Positions 17,353 to 26,691 of a DNA stretch of 43,380 nucleotides are shown here, one piece after another (positions within the stretch are counted from its first letter, which is position 1; each line of letters opens with the position of its first letter). Below the pieces are notes generated by a model. It made no database searches. It was not told where the DNA came from and saw nothing but the letters and a program-made list of their open reading frames with translations. Location: contig CAJOND010000033.1 in assembly GCA_905236675.1 (NCBI GenBank), forward strand, positions 1-43,380, read 5' to 3'. Position numbers and translations under genes: made by a program. The stretch is from Candidatus Rifleibacteriota bacterium (GTDB taxonomy: Bacteria > Muiribacteriota > Ozemobacteria > Ozemobacterales > Ozemobacteraceae).

Positions 17353-18651
17353 CTACTCTCCTATTACTTTCTTGTAAAAATCGAATAAATCTCTAACAAT
17401 CAGCTTATTAACCTCCAGTAAAGACAAAGAGGATTTGCTAATCATATCTGAGACCTTTTCATCCTTTTCTTTTCGGAAAGCTGTCATACGATTATTTGTA
17501 GTTTCTCGTTTTAACGGCTCATTGAACAATAACTTCCCTGGCAATATTTTATTTAAAAAATTCTGAATTTTTGTTGTTTTATCTTTAGATTTTGTATCTT
17601 CAGGGAAAAGCATTGCATAGTGTTCAGGCTTTATCTGCATTTTCCCAGTAAATAATTCTGGATAATTCAAATAATATTCGCCCAAACCAGCTAGAAGCAT
17701 TTCTGTTCTCATTCTTTTTTTATTGTCAGACAAATTATCTAATTCAGTATCAATAACTCTTTCATCTATTTCTTCTATAAATGCTTCATCAATAAAAGAT
17801 ATGGAATTATCGGCAGTGTCTGCATAATCAGAACCTTCTTCAGGAATATTGTTATTAAACACTTCATAGCTAACAATATTTTGTGGCTGATATAAATATT
17901 TTCCTATTAAAAGATCTTCAAAAAAGTATTGTGGAGGCTGAACATTGAGCAAATCAATTATATTTTCTTTCAGGTTTTTGTTTTGTGCCCTTCCGTTTTC
18001 TTTTTCAGGCATAATTCTAACAAAATGACGCTTTTTATATTCTTCCTCAGAAGCATATTTAACTGGCTCAAAGTGGTTTCCTAGTAAAGTTGTATTTGCA
18101 TAGCGGGCATAGCCAGCTTTGTTTGGACCATAATAGAGTTTTTCAAATTCATTATCAGATAATATCTGCTTTTTTAAAAATCTGACCAATTCACGCTTAA
18201 AAATCAGTTTTTCTTTAGTTACAGGGTCAGCATTTTTTTCTAACAATCTCAGAATGCAGGTATTCAAATAATTCTTTTCAAATTCTTCCCAGATAGATTG
18301 GTTTTTCTTTTCAGCCTCTTCCTCTTCTTCTATCATTTTTTTCTGAATTTCATTTATATTAATTGAACCATCATCTGTAAAAATAGTCTTTGCTTCGTCA
18401 GACTTATAATACTTGGCTCTGACATTTTTTAAAAAGACTCCGTCTGGATTAAATAAAGCATCCCAGAAGTCTGATAAAGTATCTTCTTTCTGATTTTCAG
18501 TGATTTTTTGGGTTAAACCATATTGGGCAGAAATACGATCTATTTTTTCATCAACAAAATCTTTTACATGGTCATAATCGCTTGCCATAAAACCATACTT
18601 CGGATATTTTAAACACCGCCACAACAGGCCAGCTACTACAAATTTGCTCAT
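17353..18651 (-). CDS. Sigma-factor-like protein, second paralogue
   Basis: 432 residues, intact. It is the paralogue of the frameshifted gene at 8043-9636 but lacks most of its charged coiled-coil insert. Residues ~25-75 (KIDRISAQYGLT, ENQKEDTLSDFWDAL) have the helical spacing of sigma region 2, and ~120-165 (KNYLNTCILRLLEKNAD) could be its end. An acidic central region and the C-terminal helix RDLFDFYKKVIGE follow. Similarity to characterised sigma factors is too weak for a firm call. It is followed by a ZAS gene and a membrane protein. The ribosome binding site is weak. Confidence 0.55.
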   Translation of the reverse strand: MSKFVVAGLLWRCLKYPKYGFMASDYDHVKDFVDEKIDRISAQYGLTQKITENQKEDTLSDFWDALFNPDGVFLKNVRAKYYKSDEAKTIFTDDGSININEIQKKMIEEEEEAEKKNQSIWEEFEKNYLNTCILRLLEKNADPVTKEKLIFKRELVRFLKKQILSDNEFEKLYYGPNKAGYARYANTTLLGNHFEPVKYASEEEYKKRHFVRIMPEKENGRAQNKNLKENIIDLLNVQPPQYFFEDLLIGKYLYQPQNIVSYEVFNNNIPEEGSDYADTADNSISFIDEAFIEEIDERVIDTELDNLSDNKKRMRTEMLLAGLGEYYLNYPELFTGKMQIKPEHYAMLFPEDTKSKDKTTKIQNFLNKILPGKLLFNEPLKRETTNNRMTAFRKEKDEKVSDMISKSSLSLLEVNKLIVRDLFDFYKKVIGE

Positions 18652-18958
18652 TTGTTCTGTCTCATTCTTTAAATGTTTTGATTTATATTAGTAAGAACCT
18701 GAGAGTTATTGGCTTTCAAAGCTTTATACCAAATTATAACTGTTTACAATACGGCTTGCAAATGAATTTTAGAAAATAAGTAGGTTAAAGAATAGTTGTT
18801 TCAAATTTATTTGTAGATTCTTAGATAAGCAAGAATTGCTTTATCTAGATAAATAAAACGACAAAACAAATTCTTGTCTAATTAGTGATAAAAGATTATA
18901 TTTTTCTAATGCAATTTTGTTAGATTTTCTTTATTGATAAAACGTTCGAGGAATAATA
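18652..18958. other. Divergent intergenic region with a hairpin
   Basis: This gene-free stretch lies between the second sigma-like gene (minus) and the polyferredoxin gene (plus). GATAAGCAA (18824-18832) and TTGCTTTATC (18836-18845) form a hairpin with one bulge. GAGG at 18948-18951 is the ribosome binding site for the gene at 18959. No consensus promoter stands out on either side. Confidence 0.5.
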
Positions 18959-20536
18959 ATGTTTTGGATCAAACATAGAAAAACAATACTCTGGATTCTA
19001 TATGCACTTTTCTTTTTGCATGCTTATATATGGTATGCATTAGGTTATCACAGAATTGGCCAGTTTGGTTTTGGTGAAATATTCTTAACATTAAAAACAG
19101 GTATTGTTACAGCTGGAACAATTTTTGTTATTGTCGTATTTATTCATGCATTATTTTTTGGCGGACTATTTTGTGGCTGGTTTTGTCACTGGGGAGTTAC
19201 TCAGGATGTGTTTGCCTGGATACTGAAAAAATGTGGAATTAAACCAGTAATGCGACATTTGGATTCAAAATATATTCAATGGACTTGGTTTATCGTTTTA
19301 ATTGCTCAAGTTGTTTTATATTGGTGGTTTAACGGATTCCCAACGACAGTTGAGTTTAATCCATCTTATACTGAAGTTTGGGCGGGTAATCCAAAAGCTA
19401 TTTTTATGATTTGTATGACCTGTATAATAAGCGGTTTCTTACTTATTTTTCTTTTTGGAGAAAGAGCTTTTTGTCGTTCAATATGTACTTTCAGACTTTG
19501 GTTTAGCTGGTTTGACAAATTTGCTCCATATAAAATTCGTAAAGAAAAAGATTGTTCTGCTTGTTCAAACGAATGTACCAACTCTTGTTTTATGGATATT
19601 AATGTGGCAAAAGAAATAAAAATAAACGGAGTTATTAATAATACTTCCTGTGTTAAATGTTTTAAATGTATGGGATCTTGTCCCCATAATGTTTTAAATG
19701 CTTCTTTCAAAAAAAATGAATCGGAAAGCAATCAAAAGATAGACTATCCTGTTCCTCAATTCGATTCTTTGTCTTCTACATTACAAGTAATTATTTGCGT
19801 AATATTTTTGCATCTACTTTGTTACAATATCGGTGGGAATATGACCCTTTCGTCTAGCTTTGTAATGGGTTTCGTTCTTATACATATTTGGCATTCAAAA
19901 TCAATCAGCCTATTTGAAGCTTTGTTAATACCACTTTGTGCTGTTGGTTTATATTTCGGAAATGACATGAATCCAATTACTTCTTTAATAAAAGGAATTA
20001 TTGCAATAACAATTTTTATTTTGATAGCTAAGTATATTGGGTTTAAAAAAGGTTTTGAATTCCTTGATTCAATGCCAGAAAAGGTGAAAACTTCTAAGGC
20101 ATTGATTCTATTGATGCTTATTCCAGCAATTTATTTTGGAATTATGGAAGTTTCAGCTTCTTATTACCTACAGCAAGCAGAAACTGCCAGAATAAATAAA
20201 GACTGGGTTACTTATGCAGACATATATGAAAAATGGGGCGAATATGGGAATAATAAACGTCAACTATATTTTGACCTAGGTAAAATTCAGTTGATAAATC
20301 TTAATCGTTTTGACAAATCTGAAAAATCGTTTGAAAAAAGTTTCGATTTATCTTACAACGAAAAATTGCTTATAGAAACAGTTGAAGTGTATTTAGATAA
20401 AGGTTTACCATTGCAAGCCAAAAATTTAGTTTTACACATGATTGAAAAGGGTCATGATTCTCCTGCTATAAAAGAAATATTAGAAAATACAGAAAAGGAA
20501 TTGGCAGCAAAGAAAGCCTTTGTTCTAGGACATTAA
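18959..20536 (+). CDS. NapH/RdxA-like membrane polyferredoxin with TPR tail
   Basis: 525 residues. N-terminal membrane helices surround the cysteine motifs FCGWFCHWG and FCRSIC, as in NapH/RdxA/CcoG proteins. Two [4Fe-4S] motifs follow: CSACSNECTNSC near 200 and CVKCFKCMGSCP near 232. More hydrophobic helices lie at ~260-400. The C-terminal ~110 residues look like TPR repeats (EKWGEYGNNKRQLYFDLGKIQ, split by turns), an unusual addition. It probably moves electrons at the membrane, for instance to a periplasmic reductase or in metal-centre maturation. No partner reductase is nearby. GAGG lies 7 nt before the start. Confidence 0.8.
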   Translation: MFWIKHRKTILWILYALFFLHAYIWYALGYHRIGQFGFGEIFLTLKTGIVTAGTIFVIVVFIHALFFGGLFCGWFCHWGVTQDVFAWILKKCGIKPVMRHLDSKYIQWTWFIVLIAQVVLYWWFNGFPTTVEFNPSYTEVWAGNPKAIFMICMTCIISGFLLIFLFGERAFCRSICTFRLWFSWFDKFAPYKIRKEKDCSACSNECTNSCFMDINVAKEIKINGVINNTSCVKCFKCMGSCPHNVLNASFKKNESESNQKIDYPVPQFDSLSSTLQVIICVIFLHLLCYNIGGNMTLSSSFVMGFVLIHIWHSKSISLFEALLIPLCAVGLYFGNDMNPITSLIKGIIAITIFILIAKYIGFKKGFEFLDSMPEKVKTSKALILLMLIPAIYFGIMEVSASYYLQQAETARINKDWVTYADIYEKWGEYGNNKRQLYFDLGKIQLINLNRFDKSEKSFEKSFDLSYNEKLLIETVEVYLDKGLPLQAKNLVLHMIEKGHDSPAIKEILENTEKELAAKKAFVLGH

Positions 20537-20537
20537 A

Positions 20538-21197
20538 ATGGGTAAGAAAAAGAAATTAGTTAGATTTAGAGAAAATAAAAATTTTGATAAGCTTTTTGAG
20601 CCAGATGCTTTAGATTTGTTAAAAAACAATCATGAATTTAAGGGAAAATGGTTATCAGATTATTTTAAGCGTTCTGGTCGTCTTGTCTTGGAATTGGGTT
20701 GCGGTTACGGTGAATATACTGTTGGACAGGCTAAAATGATGTCTCAAGACTGTTTTATTGGTATTGATATAAAAGGCGCAAGGCTTAATCTTGGGGTTAA
20801 AGAAATTGAAAATAACAATATTTCTAATGCTTGTTTTATAAGAACTCAGGTTGAAATGGTTACACATATTTTTGATAGTGAAGTTGATGAAATATGGTTG
20901 ACTTTCCCAGATCCTAGACCAGATAGGGCAAGGAGACGTCTGACTTACCCGTTGTTTTTAGACCGCTATAAAAAAATATTAAAAGATAATGGAAATATTT
21001 GTCTAAAAACGGATTCAAAAGAATTGTATGATTATACTTGTAATTTAATAGAATCTTTAGGTTATAGAATAATTGAAAAAACAGATAATCTCTATGAATC
21101 TCCACTATTAAATGAAGTTCCTTTTATCCAAACAAAGTATGAAAAACGATTTTTGGCAGAAAATAAGAAAATCTGTTTCCTAAGATTTTGTTTTTAA
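20538..21197 (+). CDS. trmB: tRNA (guanine-N7-)-methyltransferase
   Basis: 219 residues, a normal length. The SAM site is LELGCGYGEYT, followed by FIGIDIKGARL. WLTFPDPRPDRARRRLTYP is the TrmB signature that contacts G46 of tRNA. It starts one base after the polyferredoxin stop, with AGGA 7 nt before the ATG, so the two are co-transcribed. A strong terminator follows. Confidence 0.95.
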   Translation: MGKKKKLVRFRENKNFDKLFEPDALDLLKNNHEFKGKWLSDYFKRSGRLVLELGCGYGEYTVGQAKMMSQDCFIGIDIKGARLNLGVKEIENNNISNACFIRTQVEMVTHIFDSEVDEIWLTFPDPRPDRARRRLTYPLFLDRYKKILKDNGNICLKTDSKELYDYTCNLIESLGYRIIEKTDNLYESPLLNEVPFIQTKYEKRFLAENKKICFLRFCF

Positions 21198-21269
21198 ATA
21201 AAAAACATAATTTTATTAACAGCCAGAAATTATCAATTTATTTCAGAAGGAAATAAATTATAACAAAAA

Positions 21270-21300
21270 AAGCTTTCTCTGTTAGAGAAAGCTTTTTTTT
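21270..21300. terminator. Bidirectional terminator between trmB and the clostripain-like gene
   Basis: AAGCTTTCTCT (21270-21280), loop GTT, AGAGAAAGCTT (21284-21294), then a T-run to 21300. On the other strand the A-run at 21265-21270 serves the minus-strand gene ending at 21320. Confidence 0.92.
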
Positions 21301-21319
21301 GTTGCTAAGCTAATATTAA

Positions 21320-22723
21320 TTAGCGAGTCTGCATTGCACTCTTAAGATCTTTGAATAATTTATCGAATTCAGCCTGATCTTTTGCTGGAATCTTCTTTTC
21401 AGTGTATGCAGTATAGTTGAGTTCACGGAGAAGTGCTCTAGCATATTTGCTGCGTGGATTCTTCTTAGCTTCAGAAATAGCACTCTTCAAACCTTTGAAG
21501 TCGCCTTTGCAAACAGCTTTTACAGTTTTTGCAACATCTCTCTGTTCGCGAAGAGCCATGAGCATATCATCCCACAAAACATTCTTTGAATAATCAAGAG
21601 TCAAGTATTTGCTTTCGATAGCCAAGTTGTAAGGCAGATAAACTGCAACACCCTGAGCTTCAGCATACTTGTTCATGCCATATCTAGCAGTTGTTTTGTT
21701 ATTGATAACAAGAGCCTTTATAGCTTTTTCAAGTTTATCCATTGCAGTGATTACAGAAGAATCACCTGTTACTTCTGGTCTTAAATTTTTAAGGAAATGA
21801 CCAAGGTCAATGTTCTGTGGATAAGCAAATTTAACAGTCTTACCAGCAGCAGCCATAACTTTATCTGCATATTTGCCAGCCATGATTGCTTTCGCGAAAC
21901 CATTCATTGCATCAAGGAAAGCATCGGTTTTGCTTAAATCATAAGCAGACTGAGTAGAATCATCGCGACCCTGGCTACCACCATTGTATGATTCTGCATA
22001 TGCATCAACCCAATGGCTTGCCAATTGTTTTGGAGTCATTCCAGCTTTCCAGCCTTTAAGAACGTCATCATAAGGAGTACCTTTACCAGCTTCAGTTTCT
22101 TCAGAACCAACAAAATAATCACAATTGTCTTTAATTGCATATGCAACTTCTGCCATACCCATTAAGCAGCAGTCCATGTTGATAATGTCAATCTTCTGAC
22201 CTAAAACTTGAGCCATTTCTTTTGTTGCAATAGCAAGTTGGTCATTTGTGATGTGGTTGTTAGAAGAATCGTCGTAAGAAACACCACGAACTACTTCGTC
22301 TTGTTTTGCTTTCCAACCAGAACCATGATTCCAAATACCAATCATATAATGTTTGGCAGGATAATTTTCTTTAATGAACTTTGTGAACTTAACGAGTTCT
22401 TTATAATCGCCCATGTCCATTTCGCCCATATCTTTAATCTTCTTGATATTGCCTTTTTCGATATAGTTGATCTGAGCCGGACCTCTTTCACGGTCGATTA
22501 AAGTAACAACATTAAGATTTTCGTTAGAACCAACACGAGCCATTTCTTCCTGATCTTCAACACCGAATCTGTCGAGGTTGTTGTCAGCATTCAGAAATAC
22601 TGCAAAAGTCCATTCTTTCATAGCGGCTTTTTTAGCCTTAGTTGCAGTTGCAGCAGAGGAAACAGAACAAGCGGCACCAATCATAAGAGCAGTAGCAGCG
22701 ATTATACTAGATACTTTTTTCAT
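21320..22723 (-). CDS. Secreted clostripain-family (C11) cysteine peptidase
   Basis: 467 residues. There is a signal peptide to about residue 24 (MKKVSSIIAATALMIGAACS, Ala-rich cleavage region). The catalytic His133 is in IWNHGSGW and the catalytic Cys186 in NMDCCLMGM, with Cys185 where most relatives have Ala. YDDSSNNHIT and the later acidic loops fit the Ca-dependent C11 fold, which cleaves after basic residues. Codon use is visibly less AT-biased than in neighbouring genes and the ribosome binding site AAGGAGT is strong, both signs of high expression. A consensus promoter lies about 75 nt upstream. It is monocistronic. Confidence 0.93.
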   Translation of the reverse strand: MKKVSSIIAATALMIGAACSVSSAATATKAKKAAMKEWTFAVFLNADNNLDRFGVEDQEEMARVGSNENLNVVTLIDRERGPAQINYIEKGNIKKIKDMGEMDMGDYKELVKFTKFIKENYPAKHYMIGIWNHGSGWKAKQDEVVRGVSYDDSSNNHITNDQLAIATKEMAQVLGQKIDIINMDCCLMGMAEVAYAIKDNCDYFVGSEETEAGKGTPYDDVLKGWKAGMTPKQLASHWVDAYAESYNGGSQGRDDSTQSAYDLSKTDAFLDAMNGFAKAIMAGKYADKVMAAAGKTVKFAYPQNIDLGHFLKNLRPEVTGDSSVITAMDKLEKAIKALVINNKTTARYGMNKYAEAQGVAVYLPYNLAIESKYLTLDYSKNVLWDDMLMALREQRDVAKTVKAVCKGDFKGLKSAISEAKKNPRSKYARALLRELNYTAYTEKKIPAKDQAEFDKLFKDLKSAMQTR

Positions 22724-23079
22724 TAAGCTTATACTCCTTATTGTAATTTACTTATTGAACCTCATAAATTAAAATTTTTTGAGGGGTGAACAGATTTAAT
22801 TATAATGATAAAAAATAAAAACCGCAATACCCTAAAATAAAAAATGTACATTTTTTTTGTACGAAGTATATTTTTATTTTTATAAAACAAAGACAATAGG
22901 GAAAACATCATAAAAAGCCTATTTCCTTTATGATGCAGTATAAAAATAGAATCTTAAGAAATTGGTTAGATCTTTTTTCATTCGTAGAAACCCATAGACA
23001 GATAATAACTCAAAGTAATAATTGCAAATAGTTCCATATTTTTTTATCATAGGTAAAATTATTATTTAAGGTTTTAAAC
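22724..23079. other. Intergenic region upstream of the C11 and GLUG genes
   Basis: Besides the minus-strand promoter, it holds CATCATAAA (22906-22914) paired with TTTATGATG (22927-22935) around a 12-nt loop, and a GTAC-T8-GTAC dyad near 22847-22862. AAGG at 23068-23071 is the probable ribosome binding site for the gene at 23080. No gene is seen. Confidence 0.55.
22799..22827 (-). promoter_or_regulatory. Promoter of the clostripain-like gene
   Basis: Read on the minus strand, TTGCGG (22827-22822), a 17-nt spacer and a perfect TATAAT (22804-22799). This leaves an untranslated leader of about 70 nt before the ATG at 22723. Confidence 0.75.
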
Positions 23080-25272
23080 ATGAGGCTATGTAAACAAAAT
23101 ATAAAGGAAAAACTTTTCGCAGTTCTTTTTATAATAAACTCTGTTTTTTATTGTTCAAACGGTCTTTTAGCACAAAGACATCCTTATCCACAGAATTATC
23201 CACATACTAATCCACAACCTGTTCAACCATCTACTCAAACTCCTCAAACTCCACCCCCGACACCAGTTCCACCTCCACCGCCACCTCCAATAAGACAGGA
23301 TTTTACTTCTAGCAATATGTATATGAATCTTGGTCAATTGATAAAAAACGGTATTTGTCTGACCGCAGAAGCTGGTGTTATGGCTGAAAAAAGCTCAATT
23401 GAAATAAAACAGCTTGATTTTGGGGCAACTATTGCAGAAATATTCACAAATTGTAAAAACAATAGATTTATAGCCGTTAGCGATTTATACGAAATTAAAA
23501 CAACAGGAATGAACCAGTATGCTGGTTTACCTATAAAATATGTAATAGTGGCAAAAGGGAATGTACCAAGCGGGAGCCGTTTATTTATGCTTGCAAAACT
23601 AGGTAACGAAACCTATTTTATTCCTGCTAAATCAACAAACAATTATGGCATGGCAATTGGTGAAATCAATTCTTGTGCAATTTATGACAAAGTAGCATTA
23701 ATAGCAGATACAAGCTACAATAAAAACTATATAAAAAGTTTTATGCTTTCCTCAGCTTTAAATTCTGAAAACCAATCTTTAAATCCGTATTACGCAACTC
23801 TTTCAGAAAATGACGGCTTCGCAATTTCTGCTCATATTTTCCCTTTAACAAGAAGTAATTCTTATTTTAACACCCAGACTTTAACTATTATACAACCTTC
23901 AAATTCTGTTTCTTTAAGTCTTTATAAATCTGTTAACGAAGAAAAAGTATTCGTTCAGAATGTTTCTTTTACTACTGCTGATTCATATAGCTTCTGTAAA
24001 GTTGATTTGAAAAATTTTGAGCAGTATTATGATAATACTTCTATTAGCTATGTAGTGTGGGTTGGTTTTGAGAACACCAATATAGAAGATATTCCAAATG
24101 CTGTAATCGCTAGGGCAACCTGCTTTGATGAAGATGGAATTCTCTATTCTACAGAAGATCAGCTTATTTATATTGGTTTCCCTGAAAGCAGCTATAATTC
24201 TCCATTTTCTGGAGGTAATGGCACATCAGGCAATCCATATGTTATAACTAACGTTAAGCAGCTTGATAAAGTCAGAGATTATAAACGACGTTTCTTTAGA
24301 TTGGGTTGCGATTTGGATTTAAGATCTTATCAAAGCGGTAATTGGCTGGCTTTGGGAGACAACGAAGAACCTTTTAACGGTTCTTTTGACGGCAATTCTA
24401 GAACAATCAGAAATCTTACTATTAATGAACCAAATGAATTTTATCAAGGTTTATTTGGTTGTATTAAAAATGGTTCTGTTAAAAATTTGAAAATAGAACT
24501 CTCTCCAAGTGGAATAATATGTGATAGTTATGCTGGTGCTCTAGCTGGTTATTGTTCTAACGCAAGAGTCTTTCAATGCTATTCTACTGGTGTTATAAGA
24601 GCAAACAATTATATCGGCGGTCTAATAGGTTACAGCGAAAATAATACTTCTATCAGGAAATCTATTTCAGATTTCTCAAACAATTCAAACATTGAAAATG
24701 CTACTATTGGCGGTATGATTGGTTATACCGAAGATACTACAATTACGGACTGTCACGTAAACAGTGATATTACTTCCTCTGGAAATCAATCTTCTATCGG
24801 TGGTCTTGTAGGTCAGGCTGAACGAGTCAAAGTTCAGAACTGCTATAGTACTGGCAGTTTAAAATCTGGTAGAATAGGCTATGCAGGTGGTCTTGTTGGC
24901 TATATGAATAATTGTGAAACAAAAGGCTGTATTGCGATAAATAGCCGAATTGAAGGCGAAAATCAGGGTAGACTGGCTGGAAAAGCAAAAAATAGCAGCT
25001 TCATCAGATGTTTTGCATGGGAATATATCAGAGATAGAAACAACAAGTATCTTTCCGAAGGTGGTTTTGGTGGTTCAGAAGGAGCCAAAGAAGGCAGAAA
25101 CGGTGAAAGCATCAACAAAGATTCTTTTTATGGTTCAAAAACAAGAAACAAATTCTGGACTGTAAATAAAAAAGTTGGTTTTAACCTTAATTCATGGATA
25201 TTCAATTCTGGTTATAACTTACCTCAGTTAAGAAGTATGCCATCACTTGGCAACCCTGATTACTTAAGATAG
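23080..25272 (+). CDS. Secreted GLUG-repeat surface protein
   Basis: 730 residues. A signal peptide ends near LLAQ (residue ~31). A Pro-rich linker with Pro runs (residues ~37-70) follows, then a beta-rich domain to about 370. The C-terminal half has GLUG-type repeats: GGLIGYSEN, GGMIGYTED, GGLVGQAE, GGLVGYMNN, each followed by Cys/Tyr-rich strands. GLUG repeats occur in bacterial adhesins and IgA-peptidase-like surface proteins and probably form a beta-solenoid. No anchor motif is visible at the C-terminus. It lies 10 nt upstream of radA. Confidence 0.8.
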   Translation: MRLCKQNIKEKLFAVLFIINSVFYCSNGLLAQRHPYPQNYPHTNPQPVQPSTQTPQTPPPTPVPPPPPPPIRQDFTSSNMYMNLGQLIKNGICLTAEAGVMAEKSSIEIKQLDFGATIAEIFTNCKNNRFIAVSDLYEIKTTGMNQYAGLPIKYVIVAKGNVPSGSRLFMLAKLGNETYFIPAKSTNNYGMAIGEINSCAIYDKVALIADTSYNKNYIKSFMLSSALNSENQSLNPYYATLSENDGFAISAHIFPLTRSNSYFNTQTLTIIQPSNSVSLSLYKSVNEEKVFVQNVSFTTADSYSFCKVDLKNFEQYYDNTSISYVVWVGFENTNIEDIPNAVIARATCFDEDGILYSTEDQLIYIGFPESSYNSPFSGGNGTSGNPYVITNVKQLDKVRDYKRRFFRLGCDLDLRSYQSGNWLALGDNEEPFNGSFDGNSRTIRNLTINEPNEFYQGLFGCIKNGSVKNLKIELSPSGIICDSYAGALAGYCSNARVFQCYSTGVIRANNYIGGLIGYSENNTSIRKSISDFSNNSNIENATIGGMIGYTEDTTITDCHVNSDITSSGNQSSIGGLVGQAERVKVQNCYSTGSLKSGRIGYAGGLVGYMNNCETKGCIAINSRIEGENQGRLAGKAKNSSFIRCFAWEYIRDRNNKYLSEGGFGGSEGAKEGRNGESINKDSFYGSKTRNKFWTVNKKVGFNLNSWIFNSGYNLPQLRSMPSLGNPDYLR

Positions 25273-25282
25273 AGGCTGATAA

Positions 25283-26638
25283 ATGGCAAAATCAAAAAGT
25301 AAATATGTTTGCCAGAAATGTGGTCAGAGTTACCAGAAGTGGCAGGGACAATGCAGTGGTTGCGGGGAATGGAACACACTGGAACTTGAACTGGAACAGC
25401 CTGCATCTAGGCGTATGCCAGTTCAAACTACTGGCAGTTTGTCGGTAATTCAGACTTTAGATGATATAGCTGTAGAGCATACCAAGAGATGGCCTACGGG
25501 AATAGATATATTTGACGAGCTTATTGGCGGGGGGTTGGTTCCTGGAGGAATAACGCTTATTGGTGGTGAACCTGGTGTTGGAAAATCGACTTTCATGCTG
25601 CAACTAGTCTCTAGACTTGGTGTTAATATTAAACCTGTGGCTTATATCTCTGGTGAAGAATCAGCAACTCAAATTAAACTAAGAGCTGAACGCCTTAGAA
25701 TTGGTAATGGAAACGATATTATTTTAGTTTCCGAACAAAATTTAGATTCTGCTCTAAACGGTCTTGCTTCATATTTGCCAAGAATGCTGGTTGTAGACTC
25801 AATTCAAACTGTTTATACCCCACAACTAGAAGCTACACCAGGTTCAGTTTCCCAAATAAGAGAATGTGCGGCTATTATCACAAAGTATGGTAAAGATAGA
25901 GGCTTACCCGTTTTTATTGTTGGTCACGTAACAAAAGAAGGTTCTATAGCAGGACCTAAAATATTAGAGCATATTGTTGACACTGTTCTTTATTTCGAAG
26001 GTGAATTAAATTCAAATTTCAGAATTTTAAGAGTATTTAAAAACCGATATGGGGCTACTGGTGAAGTTGCTGTTTTTAATATGACAGAAAAAGGCTTGTC
26101 TCCTGTTGTTAATCCATCTGACTTATTTGTAAGCCAGAATCGTTCTGAAACATCCGGAGTTATAGTCGCTCCTGTAATGCAGGGATCTAGATGTATTCTT
26201 ACAGAACTTCAAGCTTTAGTAACTCAGTCGTTTTTAGAAGTTCCAAGACGTGTTGTTGCTGGAGTAGACTTCAATAAATTGAGTCTTATTTTAGCTGTAT
26301 TAGAAAAACATGCAGGAATGAAATTCTACAATCGAGATGTCTTTACAAATGTTGCAGGCGGAATGAAGCTAAATGAACCTGGTGGTGATTTAGGGCTTGC
26401 TGCTGCATTAGTTGCAAGTTTTCATGACCGACCAATTTCTCCTGATATTATGCCAATTGGCGAAATAACTTTGGCTGGTGAAATACGTCCTGTTGCTCAA
26501 ATCAGCCGAAGAATAGCCGAAGGTAAAAGATTCGGTTTCAAGAGATTTATCGTTGCTCAAGGAACCGACTTAAATGATGAAAAGGGCATAATAAGAGTTA
26601 AAACTATCAGAGATGCTATTAAAGCTTTCTTTGATTAG
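25283..26638 (+). CDS. radA: DNA repair protein RadA (Sms)
   Basis: 451 residues, full length. Domains in order: N-terminal four-Cys zinc finger (CQKCG...CSGCGEWNT), RecA-like ATPase with Walker A GGEPGVGKST, Walker B MLVVDS, the RadA-specific motif KNRYG (usually KNRFG), and a Lon-like C-terminal domain with GEITLAGEIRPV. It drives branch migration in homologous recombination. GAGG overlapping the preceding stop region is the likely ribosome binding site, so it may be co-transcribed with the GLUG gene. Confidence 0.97.
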   Translation: MAKSKSKYVCQKCGQSYQKWQGQCSGCGEWNTLELELEQPASRRMPVQTTGSLSVIQTLDDIAVEHTKRWPTGIDIFDELIGGGLVPGGITLIGGEPGVGKSTFMLQLVSRLGVNIKPVAYISGEESATQIKLRAERLRIGNGNDIILVSEQNLDSALNGLASYLPRMLVVDSIQTVYTPQLEATPGSVSQIRECAAIITKYGKDRGLPVFIVGHVTKEGSIAGPKILEHIVDTVLYFEGELNSNFRILRVFKNRYGATGEVAVFNMTEKGLSPVVNPSDLFVSQNRSETSGVIVAPVMQGSRCILTELQALVTQSFLEVPRRVVAGVDFNKLSLILAVLEKHAGMKFYNRDVFTNVAGGMKLNEPGGDLGLAAALVASFHDRPISPDIMPIGEITLAGEIRPVAQISRRIAEGKRFGFKRFIVAQGTDLNDEKGIIRVKTIRDAIKAFFD

Positions 26639-26653
26639 TAAACTTAAAATATC

Positions 26654-26691
26654 AATCAGTTAGTGGAATTTTATATTTCCACTGACTGATT
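26654..26691. terminator. Long hairpin at the radA / DUF4097 convergence
   Basis: A 15-bp stem (26654-26668 with 26677-26691, one G-U type mismatch) closes an 8-nt loop. It includes the stop codon and last codons of the minus-strand DUF4097 gene. No strong T-run follows on either strand, so it may act as a 3' stabiliser rather than a classic terminator. Confidence 0.5.

Noticed and set aside
22208..22772. Plus-strand frames opposite the clostripain-like gene
   Set aside because: They are shadows of a long gene with signal peptide, catalytic motifs and its own promoter on the other strand.
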